The notes: generated by a model not told the origin, from the sequence alone. A stretch of DNA of 5,028 nucleotides from an uncultured Roseburia sp. (GCA_900550935.1 URUD01000077.1:1-5028); one strand, 5' to 3'; numbered from the stretch's first letter, positions 1-4,587 are shown. A program made the numbers and translations.

Positions 1-164
1 TAACACTTGTAAAATCAACGATCGGTGCTGTTCCAAAGAACAAAAAAACGATTGAGGCTCTTGGCTTAACAAAACTGCACAAAACAGTTGAGTTACCAGA
101 CAATGCTGCAACAGCAGGAGCACTTCGTAAAGTTGCACCATACGTAAAAGTAGAAGAAATCTAA
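1..164 (+). CDS. rpmD: 50S ribosomal protein L30 (3' end; start lies before the window)
   Basis: L30 is a small protein of the large ribosomal subunit. Reading from base 3 gives 53 complete codons before a TAA at 162-164. The translation begins TLVKSTIGAVPKN and ends APYVKVEEI. The start LVKS.IG, the middle LGL.KL.KTVEL.D and the closing VKVEE are the usual landmarks of bacterial L30. The family is about 58-60 residues long, so only roughly six N-terminal residues and the start codon are missing. The next gene is rplO, 24 bases downstream, which is the conserved spc-operon order rpmD-rplO-secY. There is no sign of a frameshift. Identity is secure from sequence plus context; the precise start cannot be given. 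Confidence 0.95.
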   Translation, partial: TLVKSTIGAVPKNKKTIEALGLTKLHKTVELPDNAATAGALRKVAPYVKVEEI

Positions 165-173
165 AAATAAGAG

Positions 174-180
174 AAGGAGG
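174..180 (+). promoter_or_regulatory. Ribosome binding site that fixes the rplO start
   Basis: AAGGAGG lies 8 bases before the ATG at 189. A GTG at 180 is also in frame, but it overlaps the last base of this Shine-Dalgarno sequence and so cannot be the start it serves. Confidence 0.85.
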
Positions 181-188
181 TGTCAGTG

Positions 189-629
189 ATGGACTTATCC
201 AATTTACAGGGAGCAGCTGGTTCTGCACATAGCGATAATTTCAGAAGAGGACGTGGACACGGTTCAGGAAACGGTAAGACTGCTGGTAAAGGTCATAAAG
301 GACAGAAAGCTCGTTCAGGAGCTCCTAGACCAGGTTTTGAAGGTGGTCAGATGCCATTATACAGAAGATTGCCAAAGAGAGGTTTCAAATGCAGAAACTC
401 TAAGACAATCATCGGTATCAACCTTTCCGCTCTTGAAGCATTTGAGAATGATGCAGTAGTTTCAGTTGAGACATTAATTGAGGCAGGTATCGTAAAGAAC
501 CCAAGAGATGGGGTTAAGATCCTTGGCAATGGCGAACTTACTAAGAAACTCACAGTACAGGCAAATGCATTCAGCGCAAGCGCAAAAGAGAAAATTGAGG
601 CTCTTGGTGGAAAAGCAGAGGTGATCTAA
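189..629 (+). CDS. rplO: 50S ribosomal protein L15
   Basis: L15 is a late-assembly protein of the large subunit with a long basic extension that threads into 23S rRNA. The product is 146 residues, normal for the family (about 144-150). Residues 19-42 are rich in Gly, Arg and Lys (RRGRGHGSGNGKTAGKGHKG), the typical rRNA-binding arm. PRPGFEGGQMPLYRRLPKRGF follows at about 46-66, and the globular C-terminal part ends with a recognisable AFSASAKEKIEALGG at 127-141. I chose ATG 189 over the in-frame GTG 180: the protein then begins MDLSNL, as L15 proteins usually do, and the spacing to AAGGAGG is right. The stop TAA at 627-629 shares its last A with the secY ATG, so translation of the two is probably coupled. 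Nothing looks abnormal. Confidence 0.97.
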   Translation: MDLSNLQGAAGSAHSDNFRRGRGHGSGNGKTAGKGHKGQKARSGAPRPGFEGGQMPLYRRLPKRGFKCRNSKTIIGINLSALEAFENDAVVSVETLIEAGIVKNPRDGVKILGNGELTKKLTVQANAFSASAKEKIEALGGKAEVI

Positions 630-1945
630 TGCTAGAGACACTCCGTAATGCATTTAAAATTAAAGATATTCGTAACAGAATTATTTTTACATTTTTGATG
701 TTGATCGTAATCAGGATTGGAAGTCAGCTTCCAATTCCTGGTGTTAAAAGTGAAGTATTTGCAAGCTGGTTTGCAAGTCAGACCGCGGATGGAATGGGCT
801 TCTTTGATGCGATTACAGGTGGTTCTTTCTACAATATGTCAATTTTTGCATTGAACATTACACCATACATCACATCATCCATTATCATGCAGCTTCTTAC
901 CATTGCTATTCCGAAATTGGAAGAAATGCAGCGTGACGGAGAAGAAGGCCGTAAGAAGATTGCAGAGATTACAAGATATCTTACAATAGCACTGGCATTG
1001 ATCGAAGCAGTTGCTATGGCAATCGGCTTTTACAGAGGTAATCTGTTAGAGAGCAGTAGCCCTCTTTGCATTATCATGGTAGTTCTGGGATTGATTGCAG
1101 GAGCTGCAGTATTAATGTGGATTGGCGAGCGTATTACGGAAAAAGGTGTCGGAAATGGTATTTCGATCGTACTTACCATCAACATCATCTCGCATATGCC
1201 AAACGATATTGGTACTCTGTACGAGCAGTTTATTGTTGGAAAATCTATTCCTAAGGGCATCCTTGCAGGAGTTATTATCCTGGCAATCATTATTGCAATG
1301 GTTGTGTTTGTCGTATTCTTACAGGATGGTGTCCGGAAAATTCCGGTACAGTACTCTAAGAAAGTTCAGGGAAGAAAACAGGTTGGTGGACAGTCAACAC
1401 ATATTCCTTTGAAAGTAAATACCAGTGGTGTTATCCCGGTTATCTTTGCACAGTCTCTGTTGCAGACACCGGTTATCATCGCAAACTTGCTTGGAAAAGG
1501 AAGTGGAACGGGAATTGGCAGCAAGATCTTAAGAGGAATGTCCCAGTCAAACTGGTGCAATCCAAGTGAGCCGATTTATTCGATTGGTTTAGTCGTATAT
1601 ATTGTGCTGATCATTGCTTTTGCATATTTCTATACATCCATTACATTTAACCCGTTAGAGATTGCCAACAATATGAAAAAAGCCGGTGGATTTATTCCGG
1701 GTATCAGACCGGGAAAACCGACCAGTGATTATCTGAATACAATTTTAAATTACATCGTCTTTATAGGAGCGGTAGGACTTGCGTTTATCGCATTCGTTCC
1801 AATCTTCTTTAACGGAGTATTCGGAGCAAACGTATCGTTCGGTGGAACATCTATTATCATTATTGTAGGTGTTATCATTGAAACTTTAAAACAGATCGAG
1901 TCACAGATGCGTGTACGCTATTATAAAGGTTTTTTAAATGACTAA
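629..1945 (+). CDS. secY: Protein translocase channel subunit SecY
   Basis: SecY forms the protein-conducting channel of the SecYEG translocon in the cytoplasmic membrane; it works with SecA and with ribosomes docked through SRP. The product is 438 residues, within the usual 420-440, with about ten hydrophobic segments. Visible landmarks are NRIIFTFLMLIVIRIGSQLP (TM1 and the start of the plug region, 16-35) and FALNITPYITSSIIMQLL at 73-90, which is SecY signature 1. WIGERITEKGVGNGIS at 164-179 is signature 2. The cytosolic loop around 349-362, MKKAGGFIPGIRPG, carries the conserved arginine (R360 here) used for SecA and ribosome contact. The protein ends in the basic tail QMRVRYYKGF. GAGG at 618-621 inside the end of rplO acts as its ribosome site, 7 bases before the ATG, and the start overlaps the rplO stop by one base. 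Confidence 0.98.
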   Translation: MLETLRNAFKIKDIRNRIIFTFLMLIVIRIGSQLPIPGVKSEVFASWFASQTADGMGFFDAITGGSFYNMSIFALNITPYITSSIIMQLLTIAIPKLEEMQRDGEEGRKKIAEITRYLTIALALIEAVAMAIGFYRGNLLESSSPLCIIMVVLGLIAGAAVLMWIGERITEKGVGNGISIVLTINIISHMPNDIGTLYEQFIVGKSIPKGILAGVIILAIIIAMVVFVVFLQDGVRKIPVQYSKKVQGRKQVGGQSTHIPLKVNTSGVIPVIFAQSLLQTPVIIANLLGKGSGTGIGSKILRGMSQSNWCNPSEPIYSIGLVVYIVLIIAFAYFYTSITFNPLEIANNMKKAGGFIPGIRPGKPTSDYLNTILNYIVFIGAVGLAFIAFVPIFFNGVFGANVSFGGTSIIIIVGVIIETLKQIESQMRVRYYKGFLND

Positions 1946-1975
1946 TCAGACAGAAGAGATGTAAATGGCTGATTT

Positions 1976-2023
1976 GTAAAGGAACGCTGGGCTTATTATA
2001 AGTTCAGCGTTACTTTCCTTTAC
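1976..2023 (+). other. Long imperfect hairpin between secY and adk
   Basis: Bases 1976-1983 (GTAAAGGA) pair with 2016-2023 (TCCTTTAC). Bases 1984-1995 (ACGCTGGGCTTA) pair with 1999-2010 through ten Watson-Crick and two G-U pairs, leaving a TTA loop at 1996-1998 and a 5-base bulge (TACTT, 2011-2015). That is 20 pairs in total. No T-run follows, so it is not a standard intrinsic terminator. It ends 9 bases before the adk ribosome site, so it could be a processing site, a 3'-end stabiliser for the upstream mRNA or a translational control element. The pairing is directly visible; the function is inferred. Confidence 0.7.
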
Positions 2024-2032
2024 CAGAATATG

Positions 2033-2038
2033 AAAGGG
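2033..2038 (+). promoter_or_regulatory. Unusually spaced ribosome binding site of adk
   Basis: AAAGGG is the only Shine-Dalgarno-like element here. It is 13 bases before ATG 2052 (long) and 1 base before the in-frame ATG 2040 (too short). Weak initiation or a contribution from the preceding hairpin is possible. Confidence 0.5.
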
Positions 2039-2051
2039 TATGGTTATCGTT

Positions 2052-2696
2052 ATGAAAATTATTATGTTAGGGGCTCCGGGAGCAGGAAAAGGCACACAGG
2101 CAAAACAGATTGCAGATAAATATAAGATCCCACACATCTCAACCGGTGACATTTTCCGTGCAAACATCAAAAACGGAACCGAATTGGGGAAAAAGGCAAA
2201 AGAATATATGGATCAGGGATTGTTAGTTCCAGATGAACTGACATGTGATCTTGTTATGGATCGGATACAGCAGGAGGACTGCGCAAATGGATTTGTTTTA
2301 GATGGTTTCCCAAGAACCATTCCACAGGCAGAAGCATTGACAGCAGCTCTTGATCAGATAAATGAAAAAATGGATTATGCCATTGATGTCGATGTACCGG
2401 ATGAAAACATCGTAAACCGCATGAGTGGCAGACGCGCCTGCTTAAACTGTGGCGCAACTTATCACATCGTTTCTATTCCAACCAAGGTGGAAGGCATCTG
2501 TGACAGATGTGGCGAGCCGGTTGTATTAAGAGATGATGACAAACCAGAAACCGTACAGAAGAGATTAAAGGTTTACCATGAGCAGACACAGCCATTGATC
2601 GATTACTATAAGAAAGCAAATATCTTAAAATCTGTAGATGGTACCCAGCCGATGGGAAAAGTATTTTCTGATATCGTGGCAATTTTAGGGGAGTAA
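2052..2696 (+). CDS. adk: Adenylate kinase (zinc-type LID)
   Basis: Adk interconverts ATP plus AMP with two ADP in the cytoplasm and keeps adenylate pools balanced. The 214-residue product starts MKIIMLGAPGAGKGTQ, so the P-loop GAPGAGKGT sits at 7-15, as in other Adks. TGDIFR at 31-36 and DGFPRT at 84-89 are the AMP-binding and core motifs. SGRR at 125-128 opens the LID. The LID carries C130-x2-C133 and C150-x2-C153, the four-cysteine zinc knuckle typical of Gram-positive long-form Adks. I chose ATG 2052 over the in-frame ATG 2040 because family members begin two or three residues before the first beta strand and the earlier ATG nearly touches the ribosome site; the choice is moderately sure. 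Only 4 bases separate its stop from map. Adk upstream of map is a standard Firmicutes pairing. Confidence 0.97.
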   Translation: MKIIMLGAPGAGKGTQAKQIADKYKIPHISTGDIFRANIKNGTELGKKAKEYMDQGLLVPDELTCDLVMDRIQQEDCANGFVLDGFPRTIPQAEALTAALDQINEKMDYAIDVDVPDENIVNRMSGRRACLNCGATYHIVSIPTKVEGICDRCGEPVVLRDDDKPETVQKRLKVYHEQTQPLIDYYKKANILKSVDGTQPMGKVFSDIVAILGE

Positions 2697-2700
2697 TGTA

Positions 2701-3492
2701 ATGTCTGTAACAATTAAATCAGCCCGTGAAATCGAATTGATGAGACAGGCAGGAAAAATTTTAGCGAAGGTTCATGAGGATCTTGGAAAAGAATTAAAAC
2801 CAGGAATGTCAACGCTTGATATTGACAGACTGGGAGAAGAAATGATCCGCAGCTTTGGCTGCGAGCCATCCTTTAAAATTTATCAGGGATATCCGGCATC
2901 CATTTGTGTTTCTGTGAATGAAGAAGTGGTACATGGCATACCATCCAAAGACAGGATCATACAGGAAGGCGATATCGTCAGCCTGGATGCAGGTGTGATC
3001 TACAAGGGATATCATTCCGATGCAGCAAGAACGCATGGCGTGGGTCAGATATCGGAGGAGGCAGCACTGCTGATCCAGAGAACGAGACAGAGTTTCTTCG
3101 AGGGAATGAAGTTTGCGACAGCAGGCAATCATCTCCATGAGATATCAAAAGCCATTGGTGATTATGCAGAAAGCTTGGGCTATGGAGTAGTAAGAGATTT
3201 ATGTGGACATGGGATCGGAACCCATCTGCATGAAGATCCGGAGATACCAAACTTCAGACAGTTCCGCAGAGGAATCAAGTTAAGACCGGGCATGACACTG
3301 GCAGTAGAACCCATGATCGATGCAGGCAGCGCGGAAGTGGTATGGATGGATGATGACTGGACCGTCGTTACAGAGGATTTATCCTTGTCGGCTCACTATG
3401 AAAATACCATATTGATCACAGAGGGCAGACCTGAGATCCTGACACTTACGGAACAAGAAATTGCCGAGGGAATCTGGCAGACAGAAGAGTAA
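2701..3492 (+). CDS. map: Methionine aminopeptidase, type I
   Basis: MetAP removes the initiator methionine from nascent proteins when the second residue is small, and acts at the ribosome exit. The product is 263 residues, the size of the minimal type Ia enzyme, with no N-terminal zinc-finger or SH3-binding extension. The pita-bread metal ligands are all present: D96 (SLDAG), D107 (YHSDAA), H170 (LCGHGIGTHLHE), E203 (LAVEPM) and E234 (AHYENT). The substrate-contacting histidines H79 (EEVVHGIP) and H177 are also in place. AGGGGAG at about 2687-2693, within the end of adk, serves as ribosome site 7 bases before the ATG. The start is therefore well defined and translation is likely coupled to adk. 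The KOW gene follows after 13 bases. Confidence 0.98.
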   Translation: MSVTIKSAREIELMRQAGKILAKVHEDLGKELKPGMSTLDIDRLGEEMIRSFGCEPSFKIYQGYPASICVSVNEEVVHGIPSKDRIIQEGDIVSLDAGVIYKGYHSDAARTHGVGQISEEAALLIQRTRQSFFEGMKFATAGNHLHEISKAIGDYAESLGYGVVRDLCGHGIGTHLHEDPEIPNFRQFRRGIKLRPGMTLAVEPMIDAGSAEVVWMDDDWTVVTEDLSLSAHYENTILITEGRPEILTLTEQEIAEGIWQTEE

Positions 3493-3505
3493 AGGAAATA
3501 GAAGT

Positions 3506-3754
3506 ATGGAATTTGCAAAGTCCCTGTCGGGGCATGACAGAGATCAGATTTATCTGATCAAAGAAAAAGATGAAAAATATGTATATCTGGTCAACGGAAC
3601 AACAAAAATGCTCGCTGATCCGAAGAAAAAAAGTATCAAACATATCCAACTGATCAAACATATTCCGACAGAAGTACAAGAGGTTTTGTCTGGCAGAGTA
3701 ACTGATCTTGAAATAAAGAGAGCAGTAAAACTGTATAAAAGTATCATTTTATGA
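3506..3754 (+). CDS. Small KOW-like RNA-binding protein (ribosome-associated family)
   Basis: This 82-residue basic protein has a short degenerate KOW-type segment. SLSGHDRDQIYLIKEKDEKY at 6-25 is followed by the strand VYLVNGTTKML and a lysine-rich stretch, PKKKSIKHIQLIKH, at 39-52. The C-terminal 30 residues look helical and charged. Small KOW/L14E-like proteins of this kind sit between map and infA in many Firmicutes; I believe the B. subtilis counterpart is ybzG. Family recognition rests on that position plus the GHD...YVY..G....PKKK.IKH pattern. The role is not established; binding to rRNA or the nascent ribosome is the usual suggestion. ATG 3506 is preferred over an earlier in-frame start at 3461, which would lie inside map, because AAAGGA at 3491-3496 is 9 bases upstream. 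Confidence is high that it is a gene, moderate for function. Confidence 0.85.
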   Translation: MEFAKSLSGHDRDQIYLIKEKDEKYVYLVNGTTKMLADPKKKSIKHIQLIKHIPTEVQEVLSGRVTDLEIKRAVKLYKSIIL

Positions 3755-3760
3755 TATTTT
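3738..3760 (+). other. AT-only hairpin over the end of the KOW gene
   Basis: AAAGTATCAT at 3738-3747 pairs with ATGATATTTT at 3751-3760 (ten pairs, one of them G-U) around a TTT loop. The KOW stop codon is in the 3' arm. The arm ends in TTTT, but with almost no GC pairs it is at best a weak terminator or pause site between the KOW gene and infA. Confidence 0.45.
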
Positions 3761-3790
3761 CATAGAAATAAAAACAGGAGGAAAGATTTC

Positions 3791-4009
3791 ATGTCAAAAG
3801 CAGACGTAATTGAAGTAGAAGGAACCGTAGTTGAGAAACTGCCAAATGCTTTCTTCAAAGTAGAGCTTGAGAATGGCCATCAGATTTTGGCAACGATCAG
3901 CGGAAAACTTCGTATGAACTTCATCCGTATTTTGCCAGGTGATAAAGTTACCATTGAAATGTCACCATATGATCTGACAAAGGGCAGAATTATCTGGAGA
4001 GATAAATAG
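3791..4009 (+). CDS. infA: Translation initiation factor IF-1
   Basis: IF-1 is a single OB-fold (S1-like) protein that sits in the A site of the 30S subunit during initiation, working with IF-2 and IF-3. The 72-residue product is exactly the usual length. It contains the conserved stretches MSKADVIEVEGTVVE at 1-15, ISGKLRMNFIRILPGDKV at 36-53 and SPYDLTKGRIIWR at 58-70. AGGAGG at 3776-3781, 9 bases before the ATG, is a strong ribosome site, which fits a highly expressed gene. Position 34 is Thr (LATISGK), where many family members have His; this is a mild difference. It is the last gene before the internal promoter at 4041-4070, and no clear terminator is visible after its stop. Confidence 0.98.
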   Translation: MSKADVIEVEGTVVEKLPNAFFKVELENGHQILATISGKLRMNFIRILPGDKVTIEMSPYDLTKGRIIWRDK

Positions 4010-4040
4010 AATTTTCCAGAGAAATGTTATGTAAAAAATG

Positions 4041-4070
4041 TTGACTTCTAAACAGTGTCCGTGCTATAAT
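4041..4070 (+). promoter_or_regulatory. Sigma-A promoter upstream of rpmJ
   Basis: The -35 box TTGACT (4041-4046) matches the TTGACA consensus at 5 of 6 bases. The -10 box TATAAT (4065-4070) is perfect, with an 18-bp spacer and an extended -10 TGC at 4062-4064. The preceding bases (GTAAAAAATG) are A-rich, like an UP-type element. Transcription should begin near 4076-4078, about 75 bases before rpmJ. It is by far the best promoter match I found in the window. It would drive rpmJ and probably the following alpha-operon genes independently of the upstream genes. Confidence 0.85.
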
Positions 4071-4084
4071 GCTAAATGGACACT
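4054..4084 (+). promoter_or_regulatory. Perfect 7-bp dyad bracketing the -10 box (candidate operator)
   Basis: AGTGTCC at 4054-4060 and GGACACT at 4078-4084 are exact inverted copies 24 bp apart centre to centre. The axis falls at about 4069, inside TATAAT. One half lies in the promoter spacer and the other over the expected first transcribed bases. A dimeric repressor bound here would block RNA polymerase. I do not recognise the motif, so regulator identity is unknown and chance cannot be excluded. Confidence 0.45.
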
Positions 4085-4125
4085 TTTGGATAGTGCCATT
4101 TTTGCGGCTAAAATACGCAAAAATG
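4078..4125 (+). promoter_or_regulatory. Two adjacent hairpins in the rpmJ 5' UTR
   Basis: The first hairpin starts at the predicted RNA 5' end. GG (4078-4079) and CACT (4081-4084) pair with AGTG (4092-4095) and CC (4096-4097), with one bulged A at 4080. The second is a perfect 10-bp stem, CATTTTTGCG (4097-4106) with CGCAAAAATG (4116-4125), and a 9-base loop GCTAAAATA. C4097 is shared, so only one hairpin can use it. The first five loop bases GCTAA (4107-4111) are also complementary to TTAGC (4130-4134), four bases before the ribosome site. This gives a possible loop interaction or alternative fold that could affect rpmJ translation. Confidence 0.6.
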
Positions 4126-4137
4126 AGCCTTAGCAAG

Positions 4138-4145
4138 AAAGGAGG
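4138..4145 (+). promoter_or_regulatory. Ribosome binding site that fixes the rpmJ GTG start
   Basis: AAAGGAGG ends 7 bases before GTG 4153. An in-frame ATG at 4123 lies upstream of this site and inside the second UTR hairpin, so it is not the start. Confidence 0.85.
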
Positions 4146-4152
4146 ATTTGCT

Positions 4153-4266
4153 GTGAAGGTAAGATCATCAGTTAAACCTATTTGCGAAAAATGCAAGGTC
4201 ATTAAAAGAAAAGGAAGCATCAGAATTATCTGTGAGAATCCAAAACACAAACAGAGACAGGGCTGA
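4153..4266 (+). CDS. rpmJ: 50S ribosomal protein L36 (zinc-ribbon form)
   Basis: L36 is the smallest large-subunit protein and helps organise 23S rRNA near the base of the GTPase-associated region. The product is 37 residues from a GTG start, MKVRSSVKPICEKC... with GTG read as Met, the normal length. The zinc ligands C11, C14, C27 and H32 are all present, so this is the C+ form rather than the zinc-independent paralogue. GTG is the only sensible start: it gives the exact family N-terminus and the right spacing to AAAGGAGG. Unlike E. coli, where rpmJ ends the spc operon, here it is the first gene after a strong internal promoter. It therefore behaves as the head of the alpha-operon transcript. 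Its stop is followed at once by a GCAA-loop hairpin. Confidence 0.97.
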   Translation: MKVRSSVKPICEKCKVIKRKGSIRIICENPKHKQRQG

Positions 4267-4288
4267 TTTGGGAAAGCAATTTCTCAAA
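4267..4288 (+). other. GNRA-capped hairpin directly after the rpmJ stop
   Basis: TTTGGGAAA (4267-4275) pairs with TTTCTCAAA (4280-4288) through nine pairs, one of them G-U, closed by the tetraloop GCAA (4276-4279). The stem starts on the base after the rpmJ TGA. No T-run follows, so it is not an intrinsic terminator; mRNA stabilisation, processing or a tertiary contact within the leader is possible. Confidence 0.65.
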
Positions 4289-4327
4289 CCTGTTAGGATT
4301 GTGTCGTTATTATGTGCGGCTGCAGTG

Positions 4328-4383
4328 AGACACCCGGGTGGGTTGTCTATGCTGTTATCATAATAAACAGCAGGAACGCTGCT
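4328..4383 (+). other. Tandem hairpins with an alternative third stem
   Basis: Hairpin A pairs AGACACCC (4328-4335) with GGG (4340-4342) and TGTCT (4344-4348), with one bulged T and loop GGGT. Hairpin B begins two bases later: TGCTGTT (4350-4356) pairs perfectly with AACAGCA (4366-4372). A competing stem C, AGCAG (4369-4373) with CTGCT (4379-4383), uses the 3' arm of B and is followed by TTT. B and C cannot form together, which is the arrangement expected of a switch. Confidence 0.55.
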
Positions 4384-4386
4384 TTT

Positions 4387-4411
4387 CCATACTTATATAC
4401 CGAGGGTATGG
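4387..4411 (+). other. Inverted repeat CCATAC / GTATGG with a competing inner stem
   Basis: CCATAC (4387-4392) is the exact complement of GTATGG (4406-4411) around a 13-base loop. The overlapping pair ATACC (4397-4401) and GGTAT (4405-4409) with a 3-base loop competes for the same 3' arm. Confidence 0.45.
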
Positions 4412-4460
4412 CGAAGATAAATCCAAATCTAGAAAAAATAAGACAGGCACACATTTCAGG

Positions 4461-4494
4461 CCGGAGACAACGGAGCTGTCCGGATTATTTTTTT
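4461..4494 (+). terminator. Terminator-like hairpin with T-run inside the rpsM leader
   Basis: CCGGA (4461-4465) pairs with TCCGG (4479-4483), with a possible extra CA/TG pairing inside. ATTA and then seven T (4488-4494) follow. The stem is short and the T-run starts four bases late, so efficiency may be low. An alternative helix involving 4433-4446 would absorb both the 3' arm and the T-run, as in an attenuator. rpsM lies downstream on the same strand, so a full stop here would make sense only if conditional. Confidence 0.45.
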
Positions 4495-4497
4495 ATG

Positions 4498-4556
4498 TCT
4501 GCTACAGAGCAGAAAAAGTCATGATGTCAAGTGACTTGCGGGATGATGAGAATCAT
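4498..4556 (+). other. Three small consecutive hairpins before rpsM
   Basis: TCTGCT (4498-4503) pairs with AGCAGA (4508-4513), loop ACAG. AAGTCA (4516-4521) pairs with TGACTT (4532-4537). ATGAT (4543-4547) pairs with ATCAT (4552-4556), capped by the GNRA tetraloop GAGA. All are perfect but short. They end about 30 bases before the rpsM ribosome site, so they do not mask it directly. Confidence 0.45.
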
Positions 4557-4587
4557 TTTCAGAAACAAAAAACGATGAATGATTAAT

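Larger units (their letters stand above)
4267..4587 (+). promoter_or_regulatory. Structured gene-free leader before rpsM
   Basis: This stretch between rpmJ and the rpsM ribosome site has no convincing gene. It holds at least seven inverted repeats, most with short loops, and several that exclude one another. I found no good promoter of its own in it, so it is most likely transcribed from the promoter before rpmJ. In Clostridia the alpha operon usually contains rpsD (S4), and S4 represses the alpha operon of E. coli through an RNA fold before rpsM. By analogy a ribosomal-protein-responsive leader is the leading idea, but I see no direct match to the E. coli pseudoknot. The individual hairpins are listed separately. 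Confidence 0.55.

Noticed and set aside
1030..1290. Minus-strand open frame within secY, and similar antisense frames elsewhere
   Set aside because: They lie antisense to well-supported genes, lack ribosome sites and show no recognisable protein features.
3708..3737. Possible promoter before infA (TTGAAA ... TGTATA, 18-bp spacer)
   Set aside because: The -10 box is poor, it lies within the KOW coding region, and any AT-rich stretch offers similar matches.
4069..4152. N-terminal extension of L36 from ATG 4069 or ATG 4123
   Set aside because: 4069 lies inside the -10 box and 4123 inside a UTR hairpin upstream of the ribosome site; the family start matches GTG 4153.
4325..4350. T-box or known riboswitch
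   Set aside because: The GGGTGG here is part of a local hairpin; the conserved T-box sequence and other aptamer landmarks are absent, and rpsM is not a T-box target.
4312..4524. 70-codon open frame in the same spacer
   Set aside because: No Shine-Dalgarno sequence, it overlaps the other frame, and the amino-acid pattern is not protein-like.
4338..4586. 82-codon open frame with a GTG start in the rpmJ-rpsM spacer
   Set aside because: No ribosome site precedes it, its sequence resembles no family I know, and it is built from the hairpin arms; better explained as structured RNA.
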